Source of the DNA: SLAN01 sp964565375
Lineage (GTDB): Bacteria; Spirochaetota; Spirochaetia; DSM-27196; SKKC01
Assembly: GCA_964565375.1 (NCBI GenBank)
Contig: CAZMEV010000150.1
Coordinates: 1 to 6,336 of the forward strand
DNA length: 6,336 nucleotides
Direction: 5' to 3'
Shown here: positions 1 to 5,780 of the stretch, piece by piece
Position numbering within the stretch: position 1 is the first letter of the stretch
Layout: every line of letters starts with the position of its first letter
The notes under the pieces: generated by a model
Told to the model about the DNA's origin: nothing
Database searches by the model: none
The model's input: only the letters and a program-made list of their open reading frames with translations
Position numbers and translations under genes: made by a program

Positions 1-1
1 G

Positions 2-1780
2 ATAATCGCGCATGTCGATCACGGAAAGACCACCTTAGTCGACGCAATGTTCCGCAGAAGCGGGCTGTTCCGGGAGGGGCAGAACGTGGAAGAGCGGCTT
101 ATGGACCGCATGGATCTCGAGCGCGAGCGGGGAATCACGATCGCCGCGAAAAACTGTGCGATCGAGTGGCAGGGCACGAAAATTAATATTATCGATACGC
201 CGGGGCACGCGGATTTCGGCGGTGAGGTCGAGCGGGCACTGAGCATGGCCGACGGGGCGCTGCTGCTTGTCGACGCGGCGGAAGGTCCGCTTCCGCAGAC
301 GCGGTTCGTATTGAACAAAACGCTTGAAGCGGGGCTTCCGGTAATCGTGGTTATTAACAAGATCGACCGCAAGGATGCCCGCCCGGCCCAGGTCGTGGAG
401 GAAGTCAGCGAGCTGTTCATAGACCTCGATGCCAACGACGAGCAGCTCGACTTTCCCCTGCTCTACGCGATTGCCACTGACGCGATCGCGTACCGGGATC
501 TCGACGCACCAAGCGAAAACCTGGATGTGCTCCTCGACATGATTCAGGAGGTGATCCCGCCGCCGGTCGTGCATACGGAGAAGCCGTTCCAGATGCTTGT
601 GAGCGATCTCGGGTATTCGGACTTTCTCGGGCGCCTGGCGATAGGAAAAACCTGGAATCAGATAGTCCGGGCTAACGATTCGCTTGTCCGCATTGACGCG
701 GCGGGTGAATCGAAACCGCTTAAGGTTAACAAGCTTCAGGTGTACGACGGACTGTCGATTATCGAGGCGGCATCGGCCGAACCCGGGGATGTGGTCGTGC
801 TTTCAGGTCTCGATGAAGTGCACATCGGCGATACCATCTGTACGAAGGATTCGCCCCGGGCCATGCGCCGCATTACCGTCGATGAGCCGACGGTTTCCAT
901 GCTCTTTCTTCGCAATACCGGGCCATACGCCGGGCGTGAGGGCGAACATGTACAGGCAACGAAACTCGGCGAGCGGTTGAAGCGTGAAACGCTTCGTAAT
1001 GTGTCGCTTCGGGTCGAGGAGAGCGCGGACAAGGAAGGCTTCCTCGTAAGCGGGCGCGGTGAGTTTCAGATGGCGATCCTCATTGAAACCATGCGCCGGG
1101 AAGGCTTCGAGATGTGCGTCGGTCGCCCGGAGGTTATCTACGGCAAGGCGGACGACGGCTCGCTGACCGAACCGATTGAACGGGTTTTTATCGACTGCGG
1201 CGAGGAGTTTACCGGGGTGGTTACCGAGAAGCTTTCGGTGCGCCGGGGGCGAATGGAGAGCCTTACGAACCACGGGAACGGGCGCGCGAGACTGGAGTTC
1301 AGTGTACCGTCGCGGGCGCTGATCGGGTTTCGAGACGAGCTCCTGACCGATACCCGGGGAACCGGCATTATGAACGGGTATCTGGAGGGGTATGAGCGGT
1401 ATCGCGGAGATTTCCCGAGCCGCTTCACCGGATCGCTCGTCAGTGACCGGCAGGGTACGGCAGTACCCTACGCGCTGTTCAATCTGGAGCCGCGGGGGGC
1501 AATGTTCATCGCGCCCGGAGAGCTGGTCTACGAAGGGATGGTTGTCGGCGAACACAATCGCGATAACGACCTCGAAGTGAATCCGACGAAGACCAAAAAG
1601 CTTACCAATATGCGTGCGGCGGGGCGAGACGACAACGTTATTCTTACCCCACCCCATGTAATGACCCTCGAGGCGGCGATTAACTTTGTAAAGGACGATG
1701 AGCTTGTTGAGATCACGCCGAAGTCCATTCGTATTCGAAAGCGCGTACTTCAGGCAACCGAGCGGAAACGGCTTCGGTAG
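2..1780 (+). CDS. typA: Ribosome-associated translational GTPase TypA/BipA (5' end cut by window edge)
   Basis: TypA/BipA is a cytoplasmic GTPase of the EF-G/EF-Tu superfamily that binds the 70S ribosome and is linked to 50S assembly and to stress and cold adaptation. The frame is open from base 2 and ends at TAG 1778-1780. About 592 residues are visible. Only about nine N-terminal residues are missing, judged by the distance to the P-loop in E. coli BipA, so the full protein would be near 600 aa, normal for the family. Counting from the first visible codon, the P-loop AHVDHGKTT is at about 3-11, switch I RGITI near 44, DTPGH near 65 and NKID near 119. The G5 position reads YAIAT instead of the usual YASA. 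A beta-barrel domain follows, then the EF-G-like segment GRGEFQMAILIETMRREGF. The C-terminal domain contains NPTKTKKLTNMRAAGRDD, which separates TypA from EF-G and LepA. No start codon or promoter is visible. The identity is secure. Confidence 0.97.
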   Translation: MIAHVDHGKTTLVDAMFRRSGLFREGQNVEERLMDRMDLERERGITIAAKNCAIEWQGTKINIIDTPGHADFGGEVERALSMADGALLLVDAAEGPLPQTRFVLNKTLEAGLPVIVVINKIDRKDARPAQVVEEVSELFIDLDANDEQLDFPLLYAIATDAIAYRDLDAPSENLDVLLDMIQEVIPPPVVHTEKPFQMLVSDLGYSDFLGRLAIGKTWNQIVRANDSLVRIDAAGESKPLKVNKLQVYDGLSIIEAASAEPGDVVVLSGLDEVHIGDTICTKDSPRAMRRITVDEPTVSMLFLRNTGPYAGREGEHVQATKLGERLKRETLRNVSLRVEESADKEGFLVSGRGEFQMAILIETMRREGFEMCVGRPEVIYGKADDGSLTEPIERVFIDCGEEFTGVVTEKLSVRRGRMESLTNHGNGRARLEFSVPSRALIGFRDELLTDTRGTGIMNGYLEGYERYRGDFPSRFTGSLVSDRQGTAVPYALFNLEPRGAMFIAPGELVYEGMVVGEHNRDNDLEVNPTKTKKLTNMRAAGRDDNVILTPPHVMTLEAAINFVKDDELVEITPKSIRIRKRVLQATERKRLR

Positions 1781-1805
1781 CCGAAGGCGGAGGTAATACC
1801 CCCGC
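1772..1805 (+). terminator. Two adjoining hairpins at the typA stop codon (possible weak terminator)
   Basis: CTTCGG (1772-1777) and CCGAAG (1781-1786) form a 6-bp stem with the TAG stop codon as its loop. Directly after it, GCGG-A-GGT and ACC-C-CCGC (1787-1805) form a second hairpin with one A/C mismatch. No U-tract follows, so this does not fit a canonical intrinsic terminator. It could be an mRNA 3'-end stabiliser or chance. Confidence 0.3.
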
Positions 1806-1828
1806 TCGAAGGTCGGAAATCGAACCCC

Positions 1829-1860
1829 GGGCGGTCATCGCGACGGGCGGTCATGGCGAC
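1829..1860. repeat. 16-bp tandem duplication downstream of typA
   Basis: GGGCGGTCATCGCGAC (1829-1844) is followed immediately by GGGCGGTCATGGCGAC (1845-1860). The copies differ at one base. No reading frame with a start and SD uses it. It looks like a local slippage duplication, and I see no function in it. Confidence 0.8.
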
Positions 1861-1927
1861 GTCGCTCGATAACGATTTGACACATTGTCGTCAGCTCCTT
1901 TCCTTAGTGTCCCGCGAGCCGTATCTT

Positions 1928-2061
1928 TAAAATAGAGCCGCTTCGGAGAACGTTCTTCTGACACCGACTCCAGTTAATTCGCAGCTCGGATTAACGTTAT
2001 CCCTCTATCAGTCCGGCGCATCGAGGTGCTCCGGACTCGTAGAACCTGATCCGGAGGATCA
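1928..2061 (+). promoter_or_regulatory. Putative promoter -10 and inverted-repeat-rich 5' leader of the 2063 gene
   Basis: A -10-like TAAAAT lies at 1928-1933, with only a poor -35 (TTAGTG, 1904-1909, 18-bp spacer). A perfect TTGACA at 1877-1882 has no -10 at proper spacing. If transcription starts near 1940, the roughly 120-nt leader would contain four successive inverted repeats: AGAACGTTCT (1947-1956); GTTAAT/ATTAAC (1973-1978 and 1990-1995); AGTCCGG/CCGGACT (2010-2016 and 2031-2037); and a hairpin around the SD (2047-2061). The TCCGG at 2012-2016 could alternatively pair with CCGGA at 2051-2055, which overlaps the SD. It matches no riboswitch class I know. The repeats are directly visible; the promoter and any regulation are inference. 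Confidence 0.35.
2047..2061 (+). promoter_or_regulatory. Shine-Dalgarno of the 2063 gene inside a short hairpin
   Basis: GGAGGA (2053-2058) lies 4 nt before ATG 2063 and fixes that start. It sits inside the inverted repeat TGATCC-GGA-GGATCA, a 6-bp stem with a 3-nt loop, so the ribosome-binding site can be masked in the folded mRNA. Confidence 0.65.
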
Positions 2062-2062
2062 T

Positions 2063-2569
2063 ATGAAACTGAGCGACAAACAGAAATTGAACGTTAATAG
2101 GGCTATAAGTGCCGTCATTGGCGGTTTGCTGGTCTTTGCCGTAATGAGTGTCTCGGTGGTGAGCAGCGCGAACGAGCGAATCGACGAACTCTCCGAACAA
2201 CTCGACACATCGCGCCATGAGGCAGGAAGATTGCTCTCAGACGCCCGGGCGCAGTTCGAAAACGAGGACTACGAGAGCGCGAGAGTAACCCTCGAGACAC
2301 TTTTCGAGAATCAGCCCGGCTCACCTGAAGCTGAAGAAGGCAGCGCTTTAATGGTTTCCGTGAATGAAGCCGAGGCGGCCGCGGATGCACAGTGGGAATC
2401 GGCTGAGGCCGGCATCCGACAACGGTGGACCAACAACCTCGTCGAACGATTGCGAGCTGAACTCGAAGCAAATCGAGTCGAGATGGAAGAGAACCTCGAG
2501 CGAACCGTCAGCGATGCATGGGACGATGCCAAAGAGGATATCCGGGAGGAATGGGAAGCGGATCTGTAG
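2063..2569 (+). CDS. Hypothetical membrane-anchored protein with TPR-like segment and acidic helical tail
   Basis: I do not recognise the family. The 168-residue protein has a short basic N-terminus (KLSDKQKLNVNR) and one hydrophobic segment at about residues 14-34, probably an uncleaved signal anchor with the rest outside the cytoplasm. Residues 36-52 look like coiled coil. Residues 58-92 resemble a single TPR of the kind found in envelope-assembly proteins (ARAQFENEDYESARVTLETL, then NQPGSPEA). The rest is a long, highly charged, mostly acidic helix. It contains the motif WxxAxxxIRxxW twice, at 111-122 and 153-164, exactly 42 residues apart, which fits an internal duplication in a coiled coil. 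The start at 2063 is supported by GGAGGA 4 nt upstream. It stands alone on the + strand, convergent with the ankyrin gene. A role as an envelope scaffold or protein-interaction partner is only a guess. Confidence 0.8.
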   Translation: MKLSDKQKLNVNRAISAVIGGLLVFAVMSVSVVSSANERIDELSEQLDTSRHEAGRLLSDARAQFENEDYESARVTLETLFENQPGSPEAEEGSALMVSVNEAEAAADAQWESAEAGIRQRWTNNLVERLRAELEANRVEMEENLERTVSDAWDDAKEDIREEWEADL

Positions 2570-2625
2570 TGTAGTCCGGCTTGAGAAATTCCGGTAGTGG
2601 ATTTTCGGACACCTATCCGCGCCCT

Positions 2626-2735
2626 CCAGGTGGCGCATTAGGCCCCCAGGTGGCGCATTACCCCCAGGTGGCGCCAGGCCCCCCAGGTGGCGCCAGGCCC
2701 CCCAGGTGGCGCCAGGCCCCCCAGGTGGCGCCAGG
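2626..2735. repeat. GC-rich minisatellite: six tandem copies of a roughly 19-bp unit
   Basis: The core CCAGGTGGCGC starts at 2626, 2646, 2664, 2683, 2702 and 2721, giving periods of 20, 18, 19, 19 and 19. The last four copies share the 19-bp unit CCAGGTGGCGCCAGGCCCC, while the first two end in ATTA after the core. Each full unit contains the perfect palindrome TGGCGCCA. A period of 19 shifts frame at every copy and no SD is present, so I treat the frames across it as non-coding. A further GGTGGCGCC lies beyond the assembly gap at 2991-2999. Confidence 0.95.
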
Positions 2736-2771
2736 CGCCCCCCGAGCGGCCCCCATTGTAAACGAAACTCG

Positions 2772-2803
2772 AAAAAAGGCCCGCTCGCCGGCGGGCCCTC
2801 TTT
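2772..2803 (-). terminator. Intrinsic terminator of the ankyrin lipoprotein gene, possibly bidirectional
   Basis: GGCCCGC (2778-2784) and GCGGGCC (2791-2797) form a perfect 7-bp stem with loop TCGCCG. On the - strand the stem is followed by TTTTTT (2777-2772), a good terminator for the leftward gene ending at 3052. On the + strand the tail is only CTCTTT (2798-2803), so termination of the 2063 gene here would be weaker. The hairpin is repeated at 2928-2947, on the other side of the assembly gap, without the A/T run. Confidence 0.8.
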
Positions 2804-2977
2804 GCGGTAGCGGGTTTCAGGGTGGCGNNNNNNNNNNNNNNNNNNNNNNNNNNNNNNNNNNNNNNNNNNNNNNNNNNNNNNNNNNNNNNNNNNNNNNNNN
2901 NNNNNNNNNNNNNNNNNNNNNNNNNNNGGCCCGCTCGCCGGCGGGCCCTCTTTGCGGTAGCGGGTTTCAGGGTGGCG
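2778..2977. repeat. Identical 50-bp direct repeats abutting both sides of the assembly gap
   Basis: Bases 2778-2827 and 2928-2977 are identical over 50 nt, starting GGCCCGCTCGCCGGCGGG and ending TTTCAGGGTGGCG. The left copy ends at the last base before the N run and the right copy starts at the first base after it. This is the pattern of two contigs that share a terminal k-mer but were scaffolded instead of merged. A genuine tandem repeat across the gap is the alternative. Confidence 0.95.
2828..2927. other. Assembly gap (exactly 100 N)
   Basis: A run of exactly 100 N, the conventional placeholder for a gap of unknown size. Nothing can be said about its content. Translations crossing it are meaningless, and the flanking identical 50-mers suggest the real gap length may be negative. 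Confidence 0.99.
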
Positions 2978-3051
2978 GGTCTCACGTTACGGTGGCGCCT
3001 TCTTCGGCCGGTTCGGCCGGAATGCTCTCACGGTTGCGTCTTGAGAGAAGC

Positions 3052-3870
3052 TTACTCGTAGCGCAGATCGTTTAACTGCCAGTACGCGTCGGTTCCCTCT
3101 AAAGTATCGTTGCCTTCAATGTAGTCCCGGGCGGTCATACCATCGTCGCAGACACGCTGTCCGTCGGCGCCTGCCTCAATCAGTGCTTCGACCACGGCTG
3201 AGTTGGAGCTTGCCCTCGCCGCCCACATGAGCGCGCTGCGTCCCTGATCGTCGACCGCATCGACTTCCGCTCCGGCGTCCAGGAGCAGCTCAAGCACGGC
3301 GTTGCTTTCGTTATTCATCGCAGCCAGGATAAGCGCACTATGCCCGCGAGCATTCCGCTCGTTAACTTCGGCGCCGGCCTCGATAATCAGTTCCACGATC
3401 CGGGGATTCGTGTTCCATCCGGCCGCCCTCATGAGAACGGTCGACCCGTGACCGTCGTCGGTCGCGTGCACATCGGCTCCGGCGTCAAGGAGCGTTCGCA
3501 CAACCTCCGCGCTCTCGTTGCGCTCGGCTGCGTGCATAAGCGCGCTGAGTCCATTCCCGTCCCGCGCGTTCACGCCGGCCCCCGCCTCAATCAGGTAGGA
3601 AGCGACATCGGGGTCGGCGTTGTGCCGTGCCGCGAACATAAGGGCGCTGAGTCCGTTATCGGTACGCGAGCCGACTCGCTGTTCGCTGAGGATATCATCG
3701 AGCGCCGAAACGCTCATCGCCTCCCAGACCTCCCCGGTAAGCTCCGGCCAGCCGTGCTCTTCTATTGCGGCAGTCACCCGTTCGGTGAGCGCCGGTTCTC
3801 CGTCGCCGGCGCACGCTGCGACGAGGAACAGCGTGCACAGGATAGCTGTGGCTGTTCGGACGGGGTGCAT
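3052..3870 (-). CDS. Ankyrin-repeat lipoprotein
   Basis: Predicted 272-aa lipoprotein. The start at 3870 was chosen because the next residues, MHPVRTATAILCTLFLVAAC, form a textbook lipoprotein signal with the acylated cysteine at residue 20. The frame stays open upstream to a TTG at 4068, but that would bury the signal inside the protein. No strong SD is seen before 3870. After a linker (21-70) come five ankyrin repeats of 33-35 residues: about 71-103, 104-137, 138-172, 173-206 and 207-240. Each carries the pattern SALMxAAxxN...VxxLLxAGAxV, and a degenerate capping unit follows to about 253. The N-x-x-x-x-V spacing between the helices is a variant common in bacterial ankyrin proteins. Ankyrin repeats bind proteins, so an envelope interaction partner is likely; the ligand is unknown. 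The stop is TAA at 3054-3052, and the terminator near 2772-2797 probably serves it. Confidence 0.9.
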   Translation of the reverse strand: MHPVRTATAILCTLFLVAACAGDGEPALTERVTAAIEEHGWPELTGEVWEAMSVSALDDILSEQRVGSRTDNGLSALMFAARHNADPDVASYLIEAGAGVNARDGNGLSALMHAAERNESAEVVRTLLDAGADVHATDDGHGSTVLMRAAGWNTNPRIVELIIEAGAEVNERNARGHSALILAAMNNESNAVLELLLDAGAEVDAVDDQGRSALMWAARASSNSAVVEALIEAGADGQRVCDDGMTARDYIEGNDTLEGTDAYWQLNDLRYE

Positions 3871-4318
3871 TGAGCTGCGAGGTTTGGTGCCGCTGTGCGC
3901 TCGGGTCGACGGTAAATGGCGCTCTTTGTCATGGCCGGCCGGTTGCCCTGACGGGAAGCGCCGGAAATCGCGTTTATGGTTATGCAGAGGGTCTGATTTC
4001 ATGCTTTTTCGGTCCACGATCGGTAGTTTTTCCTCGGTCCAGCCCGGGCTGCGCCGGTTCGCGTGCAATCATGCCATGGGTTTGCCCGATGCGCTATCGC
4101 GTTAGGGGGTGTTGGTGGGAAATCGGTAGCTGATTGAGAGGGCGCTAAGGAAAAGATGGGGGGGCTGGAAAACATTGGGGGCTGGCGACACTGATTTCCA
4201 AACCCCCTCTGCTTCACAGCAGGCACGTTCAGAAGCATTAATGACGGAAAGAGAGGTGTAGCGTGCCGGCAAAGAGTAAGTCAATGCCGGCGCTCCGATT
4301 CTCTACTTAGAGTTTCGG
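3871..4318. other. Intergenic region of about 450 bp without a supported gene
   Basis: Frames here lack a convincing start, SD or protein character and mostly overlap the ankyrin gene in antisense. It contains a GGCCGGCC palindrome (3933-3940), G-rich DNA at 4104-4185 with GGGGGCTGG twice (4160-4168 and 4177-4185), and inverted repeats next to the 4319 gene. The ankyrin promoter should lie at the left end, but I found no convincing -35/-10 pair. Confidence 0.6.
4265..4318 (-). terminator. Inverted repeats just after the beta-barrel gene (atypical terminator or 3' structure)
   Basis: Directly past the stop codon is a 24-nt imperfect palindrome (4295-4318). Its outer arms are CCGA/TCGG and its inner arms CTCTA/TAGAG with a 2-nt centre, separated by a symmetric TT/TT (A/A in the RNA) mismatch. 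Beyond it GCCGGC at 4286-4291 and GCCGGC at 4265-4270 form a second stem with a 15-nt loop. No U-tract follows on the - strand, so intrinsic termination is uncertain. Confidence 0.4.
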
Positions 4319-4993
4319 TTACAGAGGAATGGCCGCACCGATGAAGGCGCCGATGCCGTTGTAAACCGGGCTCCTGAATTCCTCATCGTCGTTAAACGCC
4401 GAGGTAAACGCACGGTTGTAACGGAGTTCTGCGAGAATTGAGAAATCGTCCAGGTCGAACGCCGCTCCAGCTCCGATATTCGCCGCAAAAATGAGAGAAT
4501 TGTCGGTTTCAAGTGAACTCGAATAAGAGACCGCGTTGTCGGTTTTCTTTTGTACATCGCCGAGAACGATACTCAGTTCAGGACCGAGCAGACCGTAAAC
4601 ACGTCCGAACCCGGTAGCCAAGCCGGCGTTCACAAGTAACGGGAAGTCAATCGAGTGCTGGACCAGCCTGAGCGTTGTTTCCTCATCGGAATCGTCCGCT
4701 TCATACCTGATTCCTCCGGTTCGGCGGCTATAGAGCAGCTCCGGCTGAAATGCGATAGTCGGAGTAATATCGATAATAGCGAACGCGCCGACGGAGAAGC
4801 CCGCGGCAATAAGGTTGTTTGCACTAATACCGGGACTTTCTTCGTTCTCACTAATGACGTCATCCCAGCCGGAACTACTAAGAAATGTTGCCGCTATGCC
4901 GAGTTTACCGCCCACGACTATATCCTGGGCGAAAACGCTTACCCCGGTCAGAATCAACAGAACACCGAATAGAAGAGTGATCAGTATTCGCAT
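4319..4993 (-). CDS. PorT-type outer-membrane beta-barrel protein
   Basis: Predicted 224-aa secreted protein. The start at 4993 is preferred over an upstream in-frame start at 5020, because GGGAGG (5005-5000) lies 6 nt before it and the next residues form a Sec signal peptide: MR, a hydrophobic core, and VFA at 20-22 with cleavage before Q23. The mature 202 residues alternate hydrophobic and polar residues as a small beta-barrel does. Matches to the outer-membrane beta-barrel domain of PorT-like proteins include AGFSVGAF (63-71), the strand ending FQPELLYSRRTGG (82-94), SIDFPLLVNAGL (114-125), VYGLLGPELS (132-141) and LAELRYNRAF (188-197). Acidic stretches at 48-52, 98-105 and 202-205 would be loops. 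Members are often annotated as porin-family proteins, but pore activity is rarely shown and no substrate can be inferred. It appears monocistronic and divergent from the 5334 gene. Confidence 0.88.
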   Translation of the reverse strand: MRILITLLFGVLLILTGVSVFAQDIVVGGKLGIAATFLSSSGWDDVISENEESPGISANNLIAAGFSVGAFAIIDITPTIAFQPELLYSRRTGGIRYEADDSDEETTLRLVQHSIDFPLLVNAGLATGFGRVYGLLGPELSIVLGDVQKKTDNAVSYSSSLETDNSLIFAANIGAGAAFDLDDFSILAELRYNRAFTSAFNDDEEFRSPVYNGIGAFIGAAIPL

Positions 4994-5068
4994 GAGGAGC
5001 CTCCCACGGCATAAACACATCGCGCATCTGCTCTCATATCCACGAACACGTCTGTGAACAGATATACC

Positions 5069-5082
5069 GATGCTATAGCGTC
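5069..5082. promoter_or_regulatory. 14-bp palindrome upstream of the beta-barrel gene
   Basis: GATGCTATAGCGTC is an 8-bp perfect palindrome (GCTATAGC, 5072-5079) extended by GA/TC arms across a T-G position. It lies about 75-90 bp before the start of the - strand gene, in plausible operator or -10 territory. I could not pair it with a good -35, so it stays an unassigned symmetric site. Confidence 0.3.
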
Positions 5083-5160
5083 AGCTACAGGCTTACATTT
5101 CACACCGCATAAAATAGAAGATACTGCTGTCATTGAGATGAGGCGTCACCGATTTTGAAA

Positions 5161-5279
5161 ACTGACACCGGTGAGCCGGCCGGCGGGTAGCCGGCCGGCG
5201 TGTCGGTCAGTCGGTAGCCGGCCAGCAACAAGCCGGTGGGTTGCTGGCCGGCAGTCGGCAGGTCTTTCGGTGGCCGGCC
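5161..5279. repeat. GCCGGC-rich hairpin cluster in the divergent intergenic region
   Basis: Hairpin 1: GCCGGCCGGC at 5175-5184 and again at 5190-5199 (each self-palindromic) with a GGGTA loop, extended across an internal loop by ACTGAC (5161-5166) pairing with GTCAGT (5206-5211). Hairpin 2: a perfect 13-bp stem, GCCGGCCAGCAAC (5217-5229) with GTTGCTGGCCGGC (5240-5252), and a 10-nt loop that itself contains GCCGG. Element 3: GGCCGGCC at 5272-5279 with near-symmetric flanks. No T-tract follows, so these are not ordinary terminators. They could be REP-like extragenic elements, a protein-binding or cruciform site, or transcript structures. Frames through it lack a sensible start. Confidence 0.85.
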
Positions 5280-5283
5280 GCCG

Positions 5284-5313
5284 TTGACCCCGCAATCCTG
5301 GTCGGGTTACAAG
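5284..5313 (+). promoter_or_regulatory. Putative sigma70-type promoter of the 5334 gene
   Basis: TTGACC (5284-5289) is five of six to the -35 consensus. It is followed after 18 bp by TACAAG (5308-5313), four of six to -10. Transcription would start near 5320, giving a very short leader, and the GCCGGC hairpins would lie upstream of the transcript. This is a consensus match only. Confidence 0.4.
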
Positions 5314-5333
5314 AAATACGTGCGAGGTGCTAT

Positions 5334-5678
5334 ATGATGCACGGCTTTCCATTTGTATGGATGCTGGTTCCCTTTGTGTTTGCAATAACGGTGTATTTCA
5401 TTTTTGTTCGCCCCGGAATGAAGTCCGATCGGAAACTTGGACTGAAAGACGATAATAGTCTTCCGTCACAGTCTGAAATAGAACGGAAGGTGTACCTTCT
5501 CGCCCGCAAGAACGGCGGCGAGATTACTGTCTCGGATGTGGTCGCCGATATAGGCTTGTCGGGTGCGGAAGCCGAACGACAGTTGCAATCCATGAGCGAC
5601 GGAACGCGCGTAAGCATGGAGGTATCCGACGACGGTGTTGTGACCTACCGCTTTCGTGAGTTCAGTCGACACGATTAA
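5334..5678 (+). CDS. Membrane-anchored protein with C-terminal winged-helix-like domain
   Basis: Predicted 114-aa protein. The start is one of two consecutive ATGs (5334 or 5337), placed by GAGGTG at 5324-5329. The frame extends to a TTG at 5241, but that stretch is inside the GCCGGC hairpin DNA. Residues 7-25 (FVWMLVPFVFAITVYFIFV) form one transmembrane helix, followed by basic residues (RPGMKSDRK), suggesting the C-terminus faces the cytoplasm. After a polar linker, residues 47-110 look like a small winged-helix fold: a helix (IERKVYLLARKNGG), ITVSDVVADIGLS as helix-turn-helix, AEAERQLQSMSDG as recognition helix, and a beta wing (TRVSMEVSDDGVVTYRF). Similar short TM-plus-winged-helix proteins occur in bacteria without assigned function, and whether this one binds DNA is unproven. 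It is monocistronic, with a terminator about 65 nt downstream. Confidence 0.82.
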   Translation: MMHGFPFVWMLVPFVFAITVYFIFVRPGMKSDRKLGLKDDNSLPSQSEIERKVYLLARKNGGEITVSDVVADIGLSGAEAERQLQSMSDGTRVSMEVSDDGVVTYRFREFSRHD

Positions 5679-5743
5679 GCCGACACACGAAACATGGAAT
5701 GGTCGGGAAGGCACGCAGATAAGGGCGATCGTCAGTAGCATCG

Positions 5744-5764
5744 CGCGCGATAGCGCGGTTTTTT
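5744..5764 (+). terminator. Intrinsic terminator of the winged-helix gene
   Basis: CGCGC (5744-5748), loop GATA, GCGCG (5753-5757), one G, then TTTTTT (5759-5764). It overlaps the 12-bp palindrome ATCGCGCGCGAT (5740-5751), so alternative folds exist. The stem is short but all GC, and the U-tract and position 65 nt past the stop support it. Confidence 0.65.
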
Positions 5765-5780
5765 CGGAGAGGCATGCGAA

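Noticed and set aside
803..1657. Long reading frame on the - strand inside typA
   Set aside because: It is antisense to a conserved GTPase gene in a GC-rich genome, where long shadow frames are expected. It has no domain character or SD.
1877..1882. Consensus TTGACA as the -35 of the 2063 gene
   Set aside because: No acceptable -10 lies 15-19 bp downstream, and the nearest AT-rich box is too far away.
2626..2735. CRISPR array
   Set aside because: The units are only 19 bp and directly abutting, with no unique spacers. This is a minisatellite.
2581..3075. Proline/glycine-rich reading frame through the minisatellite
   Set aside because: It has no SD or ATG support, the 19-bp period shifts frame at each copy, and it crosses the 100-N gap. 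It is repeat-driven, not a gene.
3871..4068. N-terminal extension of the ankyrin protein
   Set aside because: It would start at a TTG without a good SD and place the lipoprotein signal at residue 67. The ATG at 3870 begins exactly at the signal peptide.
5146..5385. Reading frame on the - strand with RPAD/GRLP-like repeats
   Set aside because: The repetition comes from the GCCGGC hairpins, the frame lacks a convincing SD, and it overlaps the start of the 5334 gene.
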